A stretch of 53,417 nt of DNA from Planctomycetota bacterium (GTDB lineage: Bacteria > Planctomycetota > Planctomycetia > Planctomycetales > Planctomycetaceae). Numbering within the stretch: position 1 is the stretch's first letter; each line of letters starts with the position of its first letter. The DNA lies in contig JAQBVJ010000041.1 of NCBI GenBank assembly GCA_027623235.1, positions 1 to 53,417 of the forward strand. The letters run 5' to 3'. This document shows, piece by piece, positions 43,507 to 53,110 of the stretch. Both the position numbers and the translations under genes were made by a program. The notes under the pieces were generated by a model that was given only the letters and a program-made list of their open reading frames with translations, made no database searches and had not been told where the DNA came from.

Positions 43507-44274
43507 TCAAAACGGGTCGATTGCCTCGCCATCTGCGATGTCAGACAGAGCCGTTCGCGTTTTTTTTGGCACGGCGCCTGAGATGAACTTCACCGAGCCA
43601 TCGCCCAGTAGGACATGACAGCCACTGGAGTGAGGAAATTCAGACTCCTCATCAAAACTCAGAAAAAAGGACCGGGCCGAGTCAGACGGATCCATCCAGT
43701 GCACGGCGATCGACGGCGAGGCATCGACCACCAGCACGGAGTTCGACGTTCCGTCTTTGAAGTCTCGAATTTGCCTCGGCTGACCAGGCCGAAAGGCGCA
43801 GTCCGGCCCGACCAGTGCCTGGTAAGTCGTGTGCCCGGCCGGGATATCTGTCGATGGACAGACGAAAGCAGGGACGGGTGTCGCATAAGCCTCGGCATTG
43901 GCGGGGTCATTCCAGGGTTTCGACCGATCGATCTTTTCGAAGAGTGGCTGCTGATCAAGGAACGGCAGGATCAGAGTCCGCCAGCTGTGCAGGGGAGTTC
44001 CGTTTGCGTCCACTGTGCACGCCGGAGGAAAAGCCCCGTGCGTCTCATGGTAATTGTGAAGCGCGAGGCCGATCTGTTTGAGATTGTTTTTGCACTGAGC
44101 ACGGTGAGCTGGTGCCGGCCCTCGCCGGATCGAGGGCAGTAAGAATGCGGTGAGGATCGCCACGATGGCGATCGAAAGGAGGGCGATCGAAAGGAGAATC
44201 TCAAGCAGTCCGCCCGCAGAGCGCGTTTGACCTGTCGTGAAACCTGGCGAGAGTTGATTTCTGTTTCGATGCAT
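43507..44274 (-). CDS. DUF1559 prepilin-like protein (copy 2)
   Basis: 255 residues. The prepilin-like N-terminus (SAGGLLEILLSIALLSIAIV) is degenerate but keeps the Glu after the cleavage point. The DUF1559 core has CKNNLKQIGLALHNYHETHG, LHSWRTLILPFLDQQPLF, PWNDPANAEAY, FKDGTSNSVLVVDASP and HVLLGDGSVKFIS. Planctomycetes carry many such proteins, presumed pseudopilins or fibre proteins outside the cell. It lies 14 bases downstream of its paralog. Confidence 0.9.
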   Translation of the reverse strand: MHRNRNQLSPGFTTGQTRSAGGLLEILLSIALLSIAIVAILTAFLLPSIRRGPAPAHRAQCKNNLKQIGLALHNYHETHGAFPPACTVDANGTPLHSWRTLILPFLDQQPLFEKIDRSKPWNDPANAEAYATPVPAFVCPSTDIPAGHTTYQALVGPDCAFRPGQPRQIRDFKDGTSNSVLVVDASPSIAVHWMDPSDSARSFFLSFDEESEFPHSSGCHVLLGDGSVKFISGAVPKKTRTALSDIADGEAIDPF

Positions 44275-44288
44275 CTGCGGCTTCCTGT

Positions 44289-45050
44289 TCAGAATTCGCC
44301 GACGGTCTCGCCGCCGGCGATGGTGGAGAGAGCCTTACGGGTTTCGCTGGAAGTATTTTCGATCAGAAACCGGACGGTGCCGTCTGCAAGCAGAACATGG
44401 CCGCCTCCCGTGTGAGGTCCGGCGGGCTTTGGATTCGCTTTCAGAAAGAACGGTGTCGCCGGGTCGCGCGGGTCCATCCAGTGCACGGCCATCTCCGACG
44501 GAGTTTCCACGACCATCACGGTGTTCGATGTGCCGTCTTTGAAATTCCGAAACTGCTTCGGCGCAACCGAAAACGCACACTCGGGGCCGACCAGCGCCTG
44601 GTACGTCGTGTATTCGTCCTTCATGGTGGTCGACTGACAGGCGTAGGCCGTGAGGATTTCTCTCAAGGCCGTCGCATTGGCCGGGTCATTCCAGGGCTTC
44701 GAAAGATCAATGAACTTGTAGAGTGCCTGCTGATCAAGATAAGGCAGGATGAGAGTCCGCCAGCTGTGCAGGGGCTGCCCATTCGCGTCGACCGTAAACG
44801 CCGGAGGAAACGAACCGTAGTCCGAGTGATAATTGTGCAGAGCCAGGCCGATCTGCTTGAGATTGTTTCTGCAGTGCGATCGGCGGGGCGCAGGAGTGTG
44901 CATCTGAGTCGGCCGCAGAAACCCAGTCCCCACGACGGCCATGAGGACCACCAGTATTCCCATCGTGAGCAGAATTTCGCTGAGCCCGGCGCCCGCGCGC
45001 TGACTCGCCTCTGCTCTACTGTTCCGCAGCCGGTCTCGTTCAGTTTTCAT
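44289..45050 (-). CDS. DUF1559 prepilin-like protein (copy 1)
   Basis: 253 residues, colinear with the next gene: AGLSEILLTMGILVVLMAVV at the prepilin-like N-terminus, CRNNLKQIGLALHNYHSDYG, LHSWRTLILPYLDQQALY, FKDGTSNTVMVVETPSEMA and HVLLADGTVRFLIEN. The start overlaps the small upstream gene by 11 bases. Tandem duplication probably created the pair. Confidence 0.9.
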   Translation of the reverse strand: MKTERDRLRNSRAEASQRAGAGLSEILLTMGILVVLMAVVGTGFLRPTQMHTPAPRRSHCRNNLKQIGLALHNYHSDYGSFPPAFTVDANGQPLHSWRTLILPYLDQQALYKFIDLSKPWNDPANATALREILTAYACQSTTMKDEYTTYQALVGPECAFSVAPKQFRNFKDGTSNTVMVVETPSEMAVHWMDPRDPATPFFLKANPKPAGPHTGGGHVLLADGTVRFLIENTSSETRKALSTIAGGETVGEF

Positions 45051-45201
45051 TGCGACTCACCCTGTAAAGCTGTTTGTGTCCGCGAGATTCCAGCTCGGCG
45101 GCGTGTTCCTTCGCGGCGTCTTCCGATTCGAAGGACCTCACCGCAAAGCGGTTTCCGTTGTCGTCCAGCCGGTGGACGGTCCAGCGTCTGGCCTCGGTCA
45201 T
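45040..45201 (-). CDS. Small protein (53 aa) leading the DUF1559 operon
   Basis: 53 residues from ATG 45201 to TGA 45040-45042: it reads RWTVHRLDDNGNRFAVRSF, then EDAAKEHAAELESRGHKQLY. The strand-helix-strand pattern with RGHKQ-Y resembles a minimal SPOR-like or planctomycete small fold, by eye. AGGACTAAG precedes the ATG. Its end overlaps the DUF1559 start by 11 bases, so the three genes are probably one operon. Confidence 0.75.
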   Translation of the reverse strand: MTEARRWTVHRLDDNGNRFAVRSFESEDAAKEHAAELESRGHKQLYRVSRNEN

Positions 45202-45405
45202 CTTAGTCCTCGCGGTGGGGTTTTGTGGTGTCGATTCGCCGGGTGTGAGGAGAATCTCTATCCTGTGCCCATCGAAAAAGTCGCGGCACGGCGCGAGCCG
45301 TCCGGTCGTTCGACATGCAAAGACCGGGAAGCTTGCGCCGCTCCGCTACAAATTGTCCACTCTCCGAAGAATTTCCGGATACTTCCCATTCACTGAGGCT
45401 CCACC

Positions 45406-46098
45406 ATGAGATTCCTGATCGTCACGCTCGTCCTGGCAATTGCCGCTTCTTCATCGCTCGCTGCTGAGAACGAACTGTCCCCCGCCGAGAAGCTCGCCGG
45501 GTGGACGCTGCTGTTTAACGGCAAGGACCTGACCGGCTGGAAGTGCAATAACGACAAGCCGATTCAGACAAAGGTCGAGGAAGGATCGATCGTGCCGTAC
45601 AAGTCGGGCGGCTATCTGGTCATCCACGAAAAAGAGTACGGCGACTTCATTCTGAAGTGCGACGTGAGGTGGGAGGACGAACGCTGCAACTCGGGGATCT
45701 TCTTTCGAGTTTCGGATCCGAAGAACCCCGTCCACACCGGCTTCGAGATTCAGGTCATGGCCGGCAAGGGCACGGGCAAGCACGACATGGGAGCGATCTA
45801 CGACCTTGCAGCGCCGACGAAGAACTCCGGCAAGCCGACCGGCGAGTGGAACTCACTCGAAATCGAATGCAAAGGCTCGCTGATCAGCGTCACGGTGAAC
45901 GGTGAGAAAGTCAGCCACCTTAACTGCGACGACTTCGACAAACCCGGCGTCTGCCCCGACGGCCAGAAGCACAAGTTCAAACTGAACGGCCAGCCGCGAT
46001 CCGTCAAAGATTTCGCCCGGACGGGTTACCTGGGATTCCAGGACCATGGCCACAAAGTGTGGTACCGGAACGTCAAGCTGCTTGAACTGAAGAAGTGA
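45406..46098 (+). CDS. Secreted DUF1080 protein (3-keto-disaccharide hydrolase-like)
   Basis: 230 residues. The signal peptide (MRFLIVTLVLAIAASSSLAA) is cleaved near residue 20. The single concanavalin-like domain has WTLLFNGKDLTGWK, GDFILKCDVRWEDERCNSGI, FFRVSDPKNPVHTGFEIQV, GEWNSLEIECKG and GYLGFQDHGHKVWYRNVKL, all typical of DUF1080. Family members act on glycosidic bonds, some on 3-keto sugars. Likely periplasmic, with polysaccharide catabolism as the inferred role. Unlike the protein at 23248, this one is a stand-alone domain. Confidence 0.9.
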   Translation: MRFLIVTLVLAIAASSSLAAENELSPAEKLAGWTLLFNGKDLTGWKCNNDKPIQTKVEEGSIVPYKSGGYLVIHEKEYGDFILKCDVRWEDERCNSGIFFRVSDPKNPVHTGFEIQVMAGKGTGKHDMGAIYDLAAPTKNSGKPTGEWNSLEIECKGSLISVTVNGEKVSHLNCDDFDKPGVCPDGQKHKFKLNGQPRSVKDFARTGYLGFQDHGHKVWYRNVKLLELKK

Positions 46099-46113
46099 GG
46101 CCGGTCGTGAGCA

Positions 46114-46175
46114 CGTTTAACCCGTGGCCGGAGGCCAGGCGGAGGGACTCCTGGTCTCCGGCCACGGGTTAAACG
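46114..46175. repeat. Intergenic inverted repeat, family G
   Basis: CGTTTAACCCGTGGCCGGAG (left arm 46114-46139) is mirrored by the right arm 46150-46175 ending CCACGGGTTAAACG, with one mismatch over 26 bp and a 10-base loop. It follows the DUF1080 stop by 16 bases and could terminate transcription, though no T tract follows. Confidence 0.88.
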
Positions 46176-46268
46176 TCAGGATGACCTGCAGACGGGCTCA
46201 TCCGAGTTGACACTCCCGCTGGAAATCGGCGAACCTCGATGGGTCACGAAATTCGATTTGAGCTGCCT

Positions 46269-48902
46269 ATGTCTCCGCGAATCCTCACCGCTGCCTGCCT
46301 CACATTTCTTGTGGCCACGCTCCCATTGGCCGCGCAGGAGAAGCTCACGTTCGAACGGGACGTGCGGCCGATTCTGAAAGCTCACTGTTTTCAGTGTCAC
46401 GGCGAGGAAGCGGAACCGAAGGGCGGACTCGACGTTCGGTTGCGGCGGTTTCTGATCGTCGGCGGTGAGTCTGGAGCCGCGATCGAACCGGGCGAGCCAG
46501 GGGAAAGCTACCTGGTCGATCGAATCCGCTCCGGTGAGATGCCGCCTGGCGAGGATGATGCGAAGAAGGTTCCGGCGAAAGAACTCGCGGTAATCGAGCG
46601 CTGGATTTCCGAGGGAGCCGTCACGGCTCGCGGCGAGCCGGAGACGATCACTGGCAGCTACATCACCGAAGAAGAACGATCGTTCTGGTCGTTTCAGCCG
46701 GTCCGAAAGCCGGCGGTGCCGGTCGTCAGGAACGCGGACCTCGTGGCAAATTCGATCGACGCTTTTCTGTTGCGGAAGCTGGAAGAAACGGGAAGTGGTT
46801 TCGCGTTCGCCGCGCAGGCGGATCGAGCGACTCTGATTCGGCGGCTCTCGTTTGATTTGCGCGGGTTGCCGCCGTCTCCGAAAGAGGTGCAGCGGTTTGT
46901 CGAAGACGACTCGCCCGACGCTTTCGCACAGCTTGTCGACAGGATGCTCGCCTCGCCGGACTACGGAGATCGCTGGGGTCGGCACTGGCTCGACGTGGCC
47001 GGGTATGCCGATTCAGAGGGCTACACGAATCTCGACACCGAGCGGTCGTGGGCGTGGAAGTACCGCGACTGGGTCATCCGCTCGCTCAACGAGGACATGC
47101 CGTACGACGCGTTTGTGCGCGAGCAACTTGCCGGCGATGAGCTGCTCAAGCCGCCGTACGCCGAGCTGCCGGCTGAGGACATTGATCGACTCATCGCGAC
47201 GGGTTTTCTGCGGATGGCTCCGGACGGAACCGGCGGCGGGGCGGACGATGTCGAGCTGGCGAAAAACGAAGTCATGGCGGGGACGGTCAACATTGTCAGC
47301 ACGTCGCTGCTGGGACTGACGGTCGGCTGTGCTCAGTGCCACGACCATCGGTACGACCCGATTCCGACGACCGACTATTACCAACTGAGGGCGATCTTTG
47401 AGCCGGCTTACAACTGGAAAGCCTGGCGGGCTCCGGCAAGCCGCCGCGTCAGCCTCTACACGGAAGCCGACAAAAAACGCTCGGCCGAGATTGAAGTTGA
47501 AGCGAAAAAGATCGACGCCGATCGAACGACGAAACAGAACGAGTTTATTCAGGCAACGTTTGAAAAGGAACTCGCCAAACTGCCGGAAGAGATTCGCGAG
47601 GAAGCACGCGCGGCGCGCGATGCCGACGCGAAGAAGCGGACGCCGGAGCAGAAGGCACTTCTGAAAAAGCACCCGAGCCTCAACGTGTCTGCCGGTTCGC
47701 TGTACCTCTACGACCGCAAGGCGGCCGACAAGCTCAAGGTGATGGCCGATGCGGCGGCAAAAATTCGCAGTACAAAGCCGAACGAGGAATTCGTGCGGGC
47801 GATGACCGAAGTCGCCGGCGCCATCCCCAGGACGTTTCTGTTCTTCCGCGGCGATCATGAACAGCCGAAGCAGGAGCTCACCCCGGCCGGGCTGACTGTC
47901 CTGACGCCGGACGCTGCGGAACCGATCGCCCCGAACGATGAGTCGCTGCCGACAACCGGCCGGCGGCTGACGTGGGCACGGCGACTAACGGACGGCGACC
48001 ATCCGCTGCTGGCTCGCGTGATCGTCAACCGCGTCTGGATGCACCACTTCGGGCGAGGCATCGTTGCGACGCCTGGTGACTTCGGTTTCCTCGGAGAGCG
48101 ACCGTCGCATCCTGAGCTGCTCGACTGGCTGGCTGCGGAATTTGTTGAGTCCGGATGGAGCCTCAAGCGGCTGCACCGGCTCATCCTGACATCAACCGCC
48201 TGGCAGCAGTCGCTGCAGCGTGACGCGGCACTCGTCGAGGCCGACCCGGACAATATCCTGTTCGGCGGCAGTCGGGTGCGGCGCGTCGAGGCGGAGACGC
48301 TTCGCGACGCGATCCTCGCGGTGACAGGAAAACTCAACGACCGGCACGGTGGTGAGCCGGTGCCCGTCATGGCCGACCTGGTCGGGCAGTGGGTCATCGG
48401 CAAAGAGAACCTCAACGCCGGGCGGCCTGGCCCCGTCATCGACTTACGCGGCGAGGAGTTTCGCAAATCGATCTTCGTCCAGGCTCGCCGATCCCGACCA
48501 CTGACCGTACTGGACTCGTTCGACCTGCCGCCCATGACGCCTAACTGCACAAAGCGGAATTCCGCCACCGTCGCGACTCAATCGCTGCTCCTGATGAACA
48601 GCCAGTTCATCGTGGCCCAGTCCGAGGAATTTGCGCATCGAGTTCGTGCGGAGGCCGGTACGAATCTCAGCGAGCAGGTGCAGCTCGCCTGGCGACTGGC
48701 GTTCACCCGAAGTCCGCTCGACGAGGAAATTCGGGAGTCGGTCGCGTATCTGGAATCTCAGACCGAGTTTTTCACAAAGAATCCGGTCACGGTGACCGAT
48801 CCGAAATCAAAGAAAGCGCTGCCGCGAGAGGGAGCGGACGTGGCCCTGGCGAGCTTCTGTCAGTTGCTGCTGGGTTCCAACGAGTTTCTCTACGTGGATT
48901 AG
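46269..48902 (+). CDS. Secreted planctomycete cytochrome-DUF1549-DUF1553 protein
   Basis: 877 residues from the ATG at 46269; signal peptide ([19 protein letters not shown]). An N-terminal planctomycete cytochrome C domain has CFQCH at 40-44 and [12 protein letters not shown]1549 follows with [19 protein letters not shown], then [14 protein letters not shown] (a second CxxCH). A coiled helical insert ([14 protein letters not shown]...) leads to DUF1553 ([43 protein letters not shown]). These proteins occur in pairs with DUF1501 proteins and are linked by context to degradation of sulfated or other polysaccharides. Exact activity unknown. Confidence 0.92.
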   Translation: MSPRILTAACLTFLVATLPLAAQEKLTFERDVRPILKAHCFQCHGEEAEPKGGLDVRLRRFLIVGGESGAAIEPGEPGESYLVDRIRSGEMPPGEDDAKKVPAKELAVIERWISEGAVTARGEPETITGSYITEEERSFWSFQPVRKPAVPVVRNADLVANSIDAFLLRKLEETGSGFAFAAQADRATLIRRLSFDLRGLPPSPKEVQRFVEDDSPDAFAQLVDRMLASPDYGDRWGRHWLDVAGYADSEGYTNLDTERSWAWKYRDWVIRSLNEDMPYDAFVREQLAGDELLKPPYAELPAEDIDRLIATGFLRMAPDGTGGGADDVELAKNEVMAGTVNIVSTSLLGLTVGCAQCHDHRYDPIPTTDYYQLRAIFEPAYNWKAWRAPASRRVSLYTEADKKRSAEIEVEAKKIDADRTTKQNEFIQATFEKELAKLPEEIREEARAARDADAKKRTPEQKALLKKHPSLNVSAGSLYLYDRKAADKLKVMADAAAKIRSTKPNEEFVRAMTEVAGAIPRTFLFFRGDHEQPKQELTPAGLTVLTPDAAEPIAPNDESLPTTGRRLTWARRLTDGDHPLLARVIVNRVWMHHFGRGIVATPGDFGFLGERPSHPELLDWLAAEFVESGWSLKRLHRLILTSTAWQQSLQRDAALVEADPDNILFGGSRVRRVEAETLRDAILAVTGKLNDRHGGEPVPVMADLVGQWVIGKENLNAGRPGPVIDLRGEEFRKSIFVQARRSRPLTVLDSFDLPPMTPNCTKRNSATVATQSLLLMNSQFIVAQSEEFAHRVRAEAGTNLSEQVQLAWRLAFTRSPLDEEIRESVAYLESQTEFFTKNPVTVTDPKSKKALPREGADVALASFCQLLLGSNEFLYVD

Positions 48903-48951
48903 TCGCTGCTTCACGGTACGCTGTTCTCAACACGCTTGCGGAGATCTCAGA

Positions 48952-49206
48952 ATGGCATCCACTCAAGAGCAGGTCGAGAGATTTTATCGGTTTGCGGCCG
49001 AGCAACTTGCGAACGGTGGTTCCGACAAGTCTATTGACGAGCTTTACGATCAATGGCGATTCGAATCACTCGGTCCGGAAGAATTCACAGAAAACGTGGC
49101 AGCGATTCAGGGCTCAATCGACGACCTGAATCGCGGCGAAGCCGGACGAGACGCTGCGACGATCGTTCAGGAAATGCGACAGGAGCTCACTTGCTCAGAC
49201 AAATGA
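48952..49206 (+). CDS. Small hypothetical protein in the DUF1549-DUF1501 operon
   Basis: 84 residues, helical and acidic: VERFYRFAAEQLANGG, then SIDELYDQWRFESL, then VAAIQGSIDDLNRGEAGRD. The pattern resembles small planctomycete proteins that accompany RelE/ParE-type toxins, but no toxin gene is adjacent. Its TGA overlaps the DUF1501 ATG (ATGA, 49203-49206), implying coupled translation. Confidence 0.75.
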   Translation: MASTQEQVERFYRFAAEQLANGGSDKSIDELYDQWRFESLGPEEFTENVAAIQGSIDDLNRGEAGRDAATIVQEMRQELTCSDK

Positions 49207-50678
49207 CGCAGTTGAATCACAGTTTCCCCCGCCGAGTGTTTCTCAAAGCCAGCGTCGCTGGTGCGGGGGCCGTCGGGCTTTCGTTTCTTGCTGATGAGCA
49301 GGACGCCATCGCGACGCCGGCCAAGCCGGAGCTGGAGCCTCGGTCGTTTGATCAGACTCCGAAGCTGCCGCACTTTGAGCCTCAGGCGAAGGCGATGATT
49401 TCGCTCTGGATGCAGGGTGGACCGTCTCATCATGACCTGTTCGATCCAAAACCGGAGATGAAGAAATACGACGGCAAAACGTTTCCCGGTGAAATCAAGT
49501 ACGACAACGCGGCTCAGTCGAGCTCCAAAGTCCTCGCCAGTCCGTGGAAATTCCGGCCGCATGGCGAGTGCGGGACGGAGATGTCGGAGCTGATCCCGAA
49601 CATCGGGTCGATTGCCGACGACATCTGTCTGGTCCGATCGACTCACACGGGCGTCAACAATCACGGGCAGTCGATCCGGGCTCTCAACTGCGGGCGGACG
49701 ACTGAGGGGCGGCCGACGATTGGAAGCTGGCTGACGTACGCGCTGGGATCTCAGACGCAGGACCTGCCGGCCTACATGGCGCTCGTCGATCCTGGCCAGC
49801 TTCCGGTGCTTGGTGTCGAGAACTGGTCGAACGGCTGGCTGCCGGCGATCTACCAGGGCACCGTTGTGCGAGCGACCGAGCCAAGGATTCTCAATCTTCA
49901 GCCGCCGGCTCATTTGAAGGGTGAGGTTCAGGAGCGGGCTCTCGACTTTCTCAAGCGGCTGAACGAGCGGCACTCAAAGCAGCGTCCGGGTGAGCTTGAC
50001 CTGCAGGCGAGGATCGCGAGTTATGACCTCGCCGCGCGGATGCAGACGTCTGCGGCGGAAGCGCTCGACATTTCCAGAGAGAGCAAAGCTGTGCATCGGC
50101 TTTACGGGCTCGATGATAAAACGACGGCTGAGTATGGCGCGCGGTGTTTGATCGCGCGGCGGCTGGTCGAGCGCGGAGTCCGCTGCGTCCAGGTCTTCAC
50201 TCAGAACCAGTTCTGGGATCATCACGGGTCGATCATCAGCGCTCTGCCGAACGCCTGCCGGAAAGTCGATCGAGGGTCCGCGGCTCTTGTCCAGGATCTG
50301 AAGCAGCTCGGTCTGCTCGACACGACCGTCGTTCACTGGGGCGGCGAGATGGGTCGGCTGCCGGTCATTCAGAATGACGCGGGGCGAGCGAAGATCGGGC
50401 GAGACCACAACACGTACGGCTTCAGCATGTGGGTCGCCGGCGGCGGCTTCAAAGCCGGGCACGTTCACGGAGCGACGGATGACTTCGGCCATAAAGCCGT
50501 CGAGGCAACCGTCAACCACTACGACTACCACGCGACGCTGATGCACCTGTTCGGGCTCGACCATCTGCATGTGACGTACCAGCGAGGTGGCCGCGAGCAG
50601 ACGCTCACCGATGGTCAGCCGGGGCGGGTCGTGACGGAAATTCTCTCACGCCCGGATCGAGTCGTGGTGGCTTCGTAA
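49203..50678 (+). CDS. DUF1501 protein with Tat signal
   Basis: 491 residues. The Tat-like N-terminus is RRVFLKASVAGAGAVGLSFL. The core has MISLWMQGGPSHHDLFDPKP, RSTHTGVNNHGQS, CGRTTEGRPTIGSWLTYALG, RGVRCVQVFTQNQFWDHHG, and DHNTYGFSMWVAGGGFKAG, with HATLMHLFGLDH at the end. The fold is alkaline-phosphatase/sulfatase-like. Partner of the preceding DUF1549/1553 protein; the pair is one of the hallmark planctomycete modules. The start is chosen by the ATGA overlap. Confidence 0.94.
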   Translation: MTQLNHSFPRRVFLKASVAGAGAVGLSFLADEQDAIATPAKPELEPRSFDQTPKLPHFEPQAKAMISLWMQGGPSHHDLFDPKPEMKKYDGKTFPGEIKYDNAAQSSSKVLASPWKFRPHGECGTEMSELIPNIGSIADDICLVRSTHTGVNNHGQSIRALNCGRTTEGRPTIGSWLTYALGSQTQDLPAYMALVDPGQLPVLGVENWSNGWLPAIYQGTVVRATEPRILNLQPPAHLKGEVQERALDFLKRLNERHSKQRPGELDLQARIASYDLAARMQTSAAEALDISRESKAVHRLYGLDDKTTAEYGARCLIARRLVERGVRCVQVFTQNQFWDHHGSIISALPNACRKVDRGSAALVQDLKQLGLLDTTVVHWGGEMGRLPVIQNDAGRAKIGRDHNTYGFSMWVAGGGFKAGHVHGATDDFGHKAVEATVNHYDYHATLMHLFGLDHLHVTYQRGGREQTLTDGQPGRVVTEILSRPDRVVVAS

Positions 50679-50733
50679 TCGGCCGGCGGGTTGCGTGCGG
50701 CTTCAGGTCCAGGCGAGTGCGGCAGTCGCGGTC

Positions 50734-51012
50734 TCAGCGGTCGACTTGAATCTGACTGTCGATCGTGGCAACACCGTGGGTCGTCATGGCCGCCTGCTGG
50801 GCGATCTGCCTGAGGTAATACCGACCGACTCGGCCAGACAGTCTCACGTGGCCGCCTTCAACCGCGACATCGATCCTCAGCAGTTGCTGGTAGCCGGTTG
50901 ACTTCAGGCTTGAGCGGACCGAGGCCGCGGGAGCATTATCATCCGGTTCTTCGGACGCGGCGGGGACGATGCATCGGCGACGTGTAATCAGGTGAGGGCG
51001 CAGAGTTGTCAT
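50734..51012 (-). CDS. BON-domain protein
   Basis: 92 residues. A single BON domain spans about 30-90: SVRSSLKSTGYQQLLRIDVA, then EGGHVRLSGRVGRYYLRQIA, and VATIDSQIQV at the end. BON domains bind phospholipids or periplasmic surfaces (OsmY type). No signal peptide is obvious in the first 30 residues, so cell location is unclear. It converges on the DUF1501 gene with a 55-base gap. Confidence 0.78.
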   Translation of the reverse strand: MTTLRPHLITRRRCIVPAASEEPDDNAPAASVRSSLKSTGYQQLLRIDVAVEGGHVRLSGRVGRYYLRQIAQQAAMTTHGVATIDSQIQVDR

Positions 51013-51415
51013 TGCAGATCCTGACGTGATTGGTGGAAGCTGCGTTTGAAGTGTGCTGCGTCAGAATGGATGCCGATTGGCAAAACAGCGGGCACACAGA
51101 GAACATCGCTCAACGTTCCGTCGAGTCTGGTCAGAATTTTGATTCGGGAGGCGGTGAACCGGCTTTTCAGCGGGGGTTGTTCCGGCATTGCCAGCTTTGG
51201 CGACCAGACGTTCCAATTCGGAGTGGTTGGATGGCGGATTCCAAACGAAATCGCGAGAACTCGCAGGTCCGGCAGATCTCGACGAGCCCCGTCAGGGGCG
51301 CATGGTGGTGTTGTGGTTCGTACCGGTTGATTGTGTCGCACCGGTTGCAGCCGAAGCGGTTTCGTGTCGATGAAACCGCCGTGAAATGACTGAGGATTTT
51401 CTACTGGAGTGTGCG
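51013..51415. other. Divergent intergenic region, BON protein/symporter
   Basis: 403 bases; several frames are open but none has a recognisable product, a good ribosome binding site or typical codon use. Around 51285-51300 GCCCCGTCAGGGGCGC forms a short hairpin. I see no defensible promoter. Confidence 0.5.
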
Positions 51416-53110
51416 ATGTCTCTGCTTGGTTCCGAAGCTCTCCCCGAGCTTGCTCCTGAGTCCGTCGGGATGCTGAAAGTGGCTCTGGGAATCTATGTGG
51501 CTGTCCTGTTTGCTGTCAGCATCGTGGCCAGCCGGAAGGTCAAGAACGAAGAGGATTACCTGGTTGCCGGCCGCAGCCTGCCTCTGTGGCTGGCCTGGGG
51601 AACGCTGATGGCCACGTGGTTTGGTGCGGCCACCATGTTTGGTGCGGCGGAAGCCTCTCGTGCCGAGGGGCTTCAGGGTGTGATTCTCGACCCGTTTGCC
51701 TGTGCGAGTACGCTGATTTTTGCCGGACTGTTTTTCGCCAGACCGCTCTGGAAAATGCAGCTCTTCACGATCTGCGATTTCTATCGTGAAAAATACGGGC
51801 CTCGTGCCGAGGTGATCGGCGCATCGATTCAGGTCCCAAGCTATTTTGCGTGGATCGCTCTGCAGTACACGGCCTTGGCGGGAATCCTGGAAACGTACTT
51901 CAGCATTCCGACGGAGCAGGGGATCCTCATTGCGGCCGGCATCACGATGGCCTACACGATGATCGGCGGCATGTGGTCCGTGACACTGACGGACTCGTTG
52001 CAGATTCTGATCGCCCTGGTTGGTTTGCTGGTTCTTGCGGCGGCGGTGTTCCGGCAACCGGAACTCGGCGACGGTTCAGTCGCGGCCGGTGTGACCACGC
52101 TGTTCGAGAAACTTGACAAGTCGCATCCGGGCCACCTCAGTTTCTTCCCTGATGGTCAGGCCTTCTTGATCATGGTATGGGTTGGTACTTGGGCGACGGG
52201 CCTCTTTGGGTGCATTCCGGGTCAGGATCTCCAGCAGCGGGTTTTCGCTTCAAAGGATGAGAACGTTGCGGTCAAGGCGTGCATTCTGGCAGGAGTTCTC
52301 TACATGGCGTTTGGAATTATTCCCGTGACGCTGGGTATGGCTTCGCTGGTGACGCACCCGCCGGACGATGCCGAGAAACTCGCCCTATCGAAAGAGTACG
52401 ACACACTACGGCAGAGCGATCCGGAATCGCCGAGGCTCGCGGAACTGGCTCAACAACGACAACTGATCGACGAGGAAGCTAAGAGGTTTGATCCCGTTGC
52501 GATTCTGGCTGGAAAGTATCTGTCGCCGTTGTGGCTCGTCGTCTTCATTGTGGCCGTGGTTTCGATGGTCGTCTCGACGGCGACGAGTGCTGTGCTTGCG
52601 CCGGCGACGTTGCTCGGACACAATCTGTGCGGGCGGCTGAAGATTTTTGAGGAGAAGAAGCTACTTCGCGATCGATTGTGCGTGGCCATCGTGACATGTG
52701 GTGGAATCGGGCTTGCGATGATTGGGAAGCAGATGATGGAACTGCTGGATATGGCACTGTCTGTATCGCTGGTGGCGCTGTTCGTGCCTGTCGCCTTCGG
52801 GATTTACGGGAAGCCTCGCAGCGAGTGGTCGGCCCTACTGGCAATGGGACTTGGGTTTTCGACGTGGGCCGTACCGTTTCTTATCGAGAATATCTTCTGC
52901 GCCGCGCCGGGAAGTTTTGAAGGTCCGTATCACGAATACGCTGCGAAGGAGATTTCGCCGCTCCTCGGCGATCTCATGATTGTCCCGGCGAAGTTTTATG
53001 GCTTTGGCTTCAGCCTGCTGGGTTATTTCATCGGACAGACGATGGGTGGAGGTGTGCCGGAGCCTGTCGTCGAAGAAGGGCCAGTTGACGATGAGCACTC
53101 ATCTTCCTGA
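51416..53110 (+). CDS. Sodium:solute symporter (SSS) family transporter
   Basis: 564 residues from the ATG at 51416 (GGAG six bases upstream); an in-frame ATG at 51386 would add 10 residues. About 13 membrane helices. The first helix is VALGIYVAVLFAVSIVAS, then EDYLVAGRSLPLWLAWGTLMATWFGAATMFG, which is the SSS core with the sodium-site Ala/Ser-rich segment. GGMWSVTLTDSLQ and WATGLFGCIPGQDLQQRVFA are conserved family loops. A hydrophilic cytosolic insert (about 310-355) is unusually long. The substrate is not predictable. Its end overlaps the next gene by 20 bases. Confidence 0.92.
   Translation: MSLLGSEALPELAPESVGMLKVALGIYVAVLFAVSIVASRKVKNEEDYLVAGRSLPLWLAWGTLMATWFGAATMFGAAEASRAEGLQGVILDPFACASTLIFAGLFFARPLWKMQLFTICDFYREKYGPRAEVIGASIQVPSYFAWIALQYTALAGILETYFSIPTEQGILIAAGITMAYTMIGGMWSVTLTDSLQILIALVGLLVLAAAVFRQPELGDGSVAAGVTTLFEKLDKSHPGHLSFFPDGQAFLIMVWVGTWATGLFGCIPGQDLQQRVFASKDENVAVKACILAGVLYMAFGIIPVTLGMASLVTHPPDDAEKLALSKEYDTLRQSDPESPRLAELAQQRQLIDEEAKRFDPVAILAGKYLSPLWLVVFIVAVVSMVVSTATSAVLAPATLLGHNLCGRLKIFEEKKLLRDRLCVAIVTCGGIGLAMIGKQMMELLDMALSVSLVALFVPVAFGIYGKPRSEWSALLAMGLGFSTWAVPFLIENIFCAAPGSFEGPYHEYAAKEISPLLGDLMIVPAKFYGFGFSLLGYFIGQTMGGGVPEPVVEEGPVDDEHSSS

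Noticed and set aside
51009..51389. Possible genes on either strand between the BON and symporter genes
   Set aside because: Several frames are open but none resembles a protein family, and no ribosome binding site was found.
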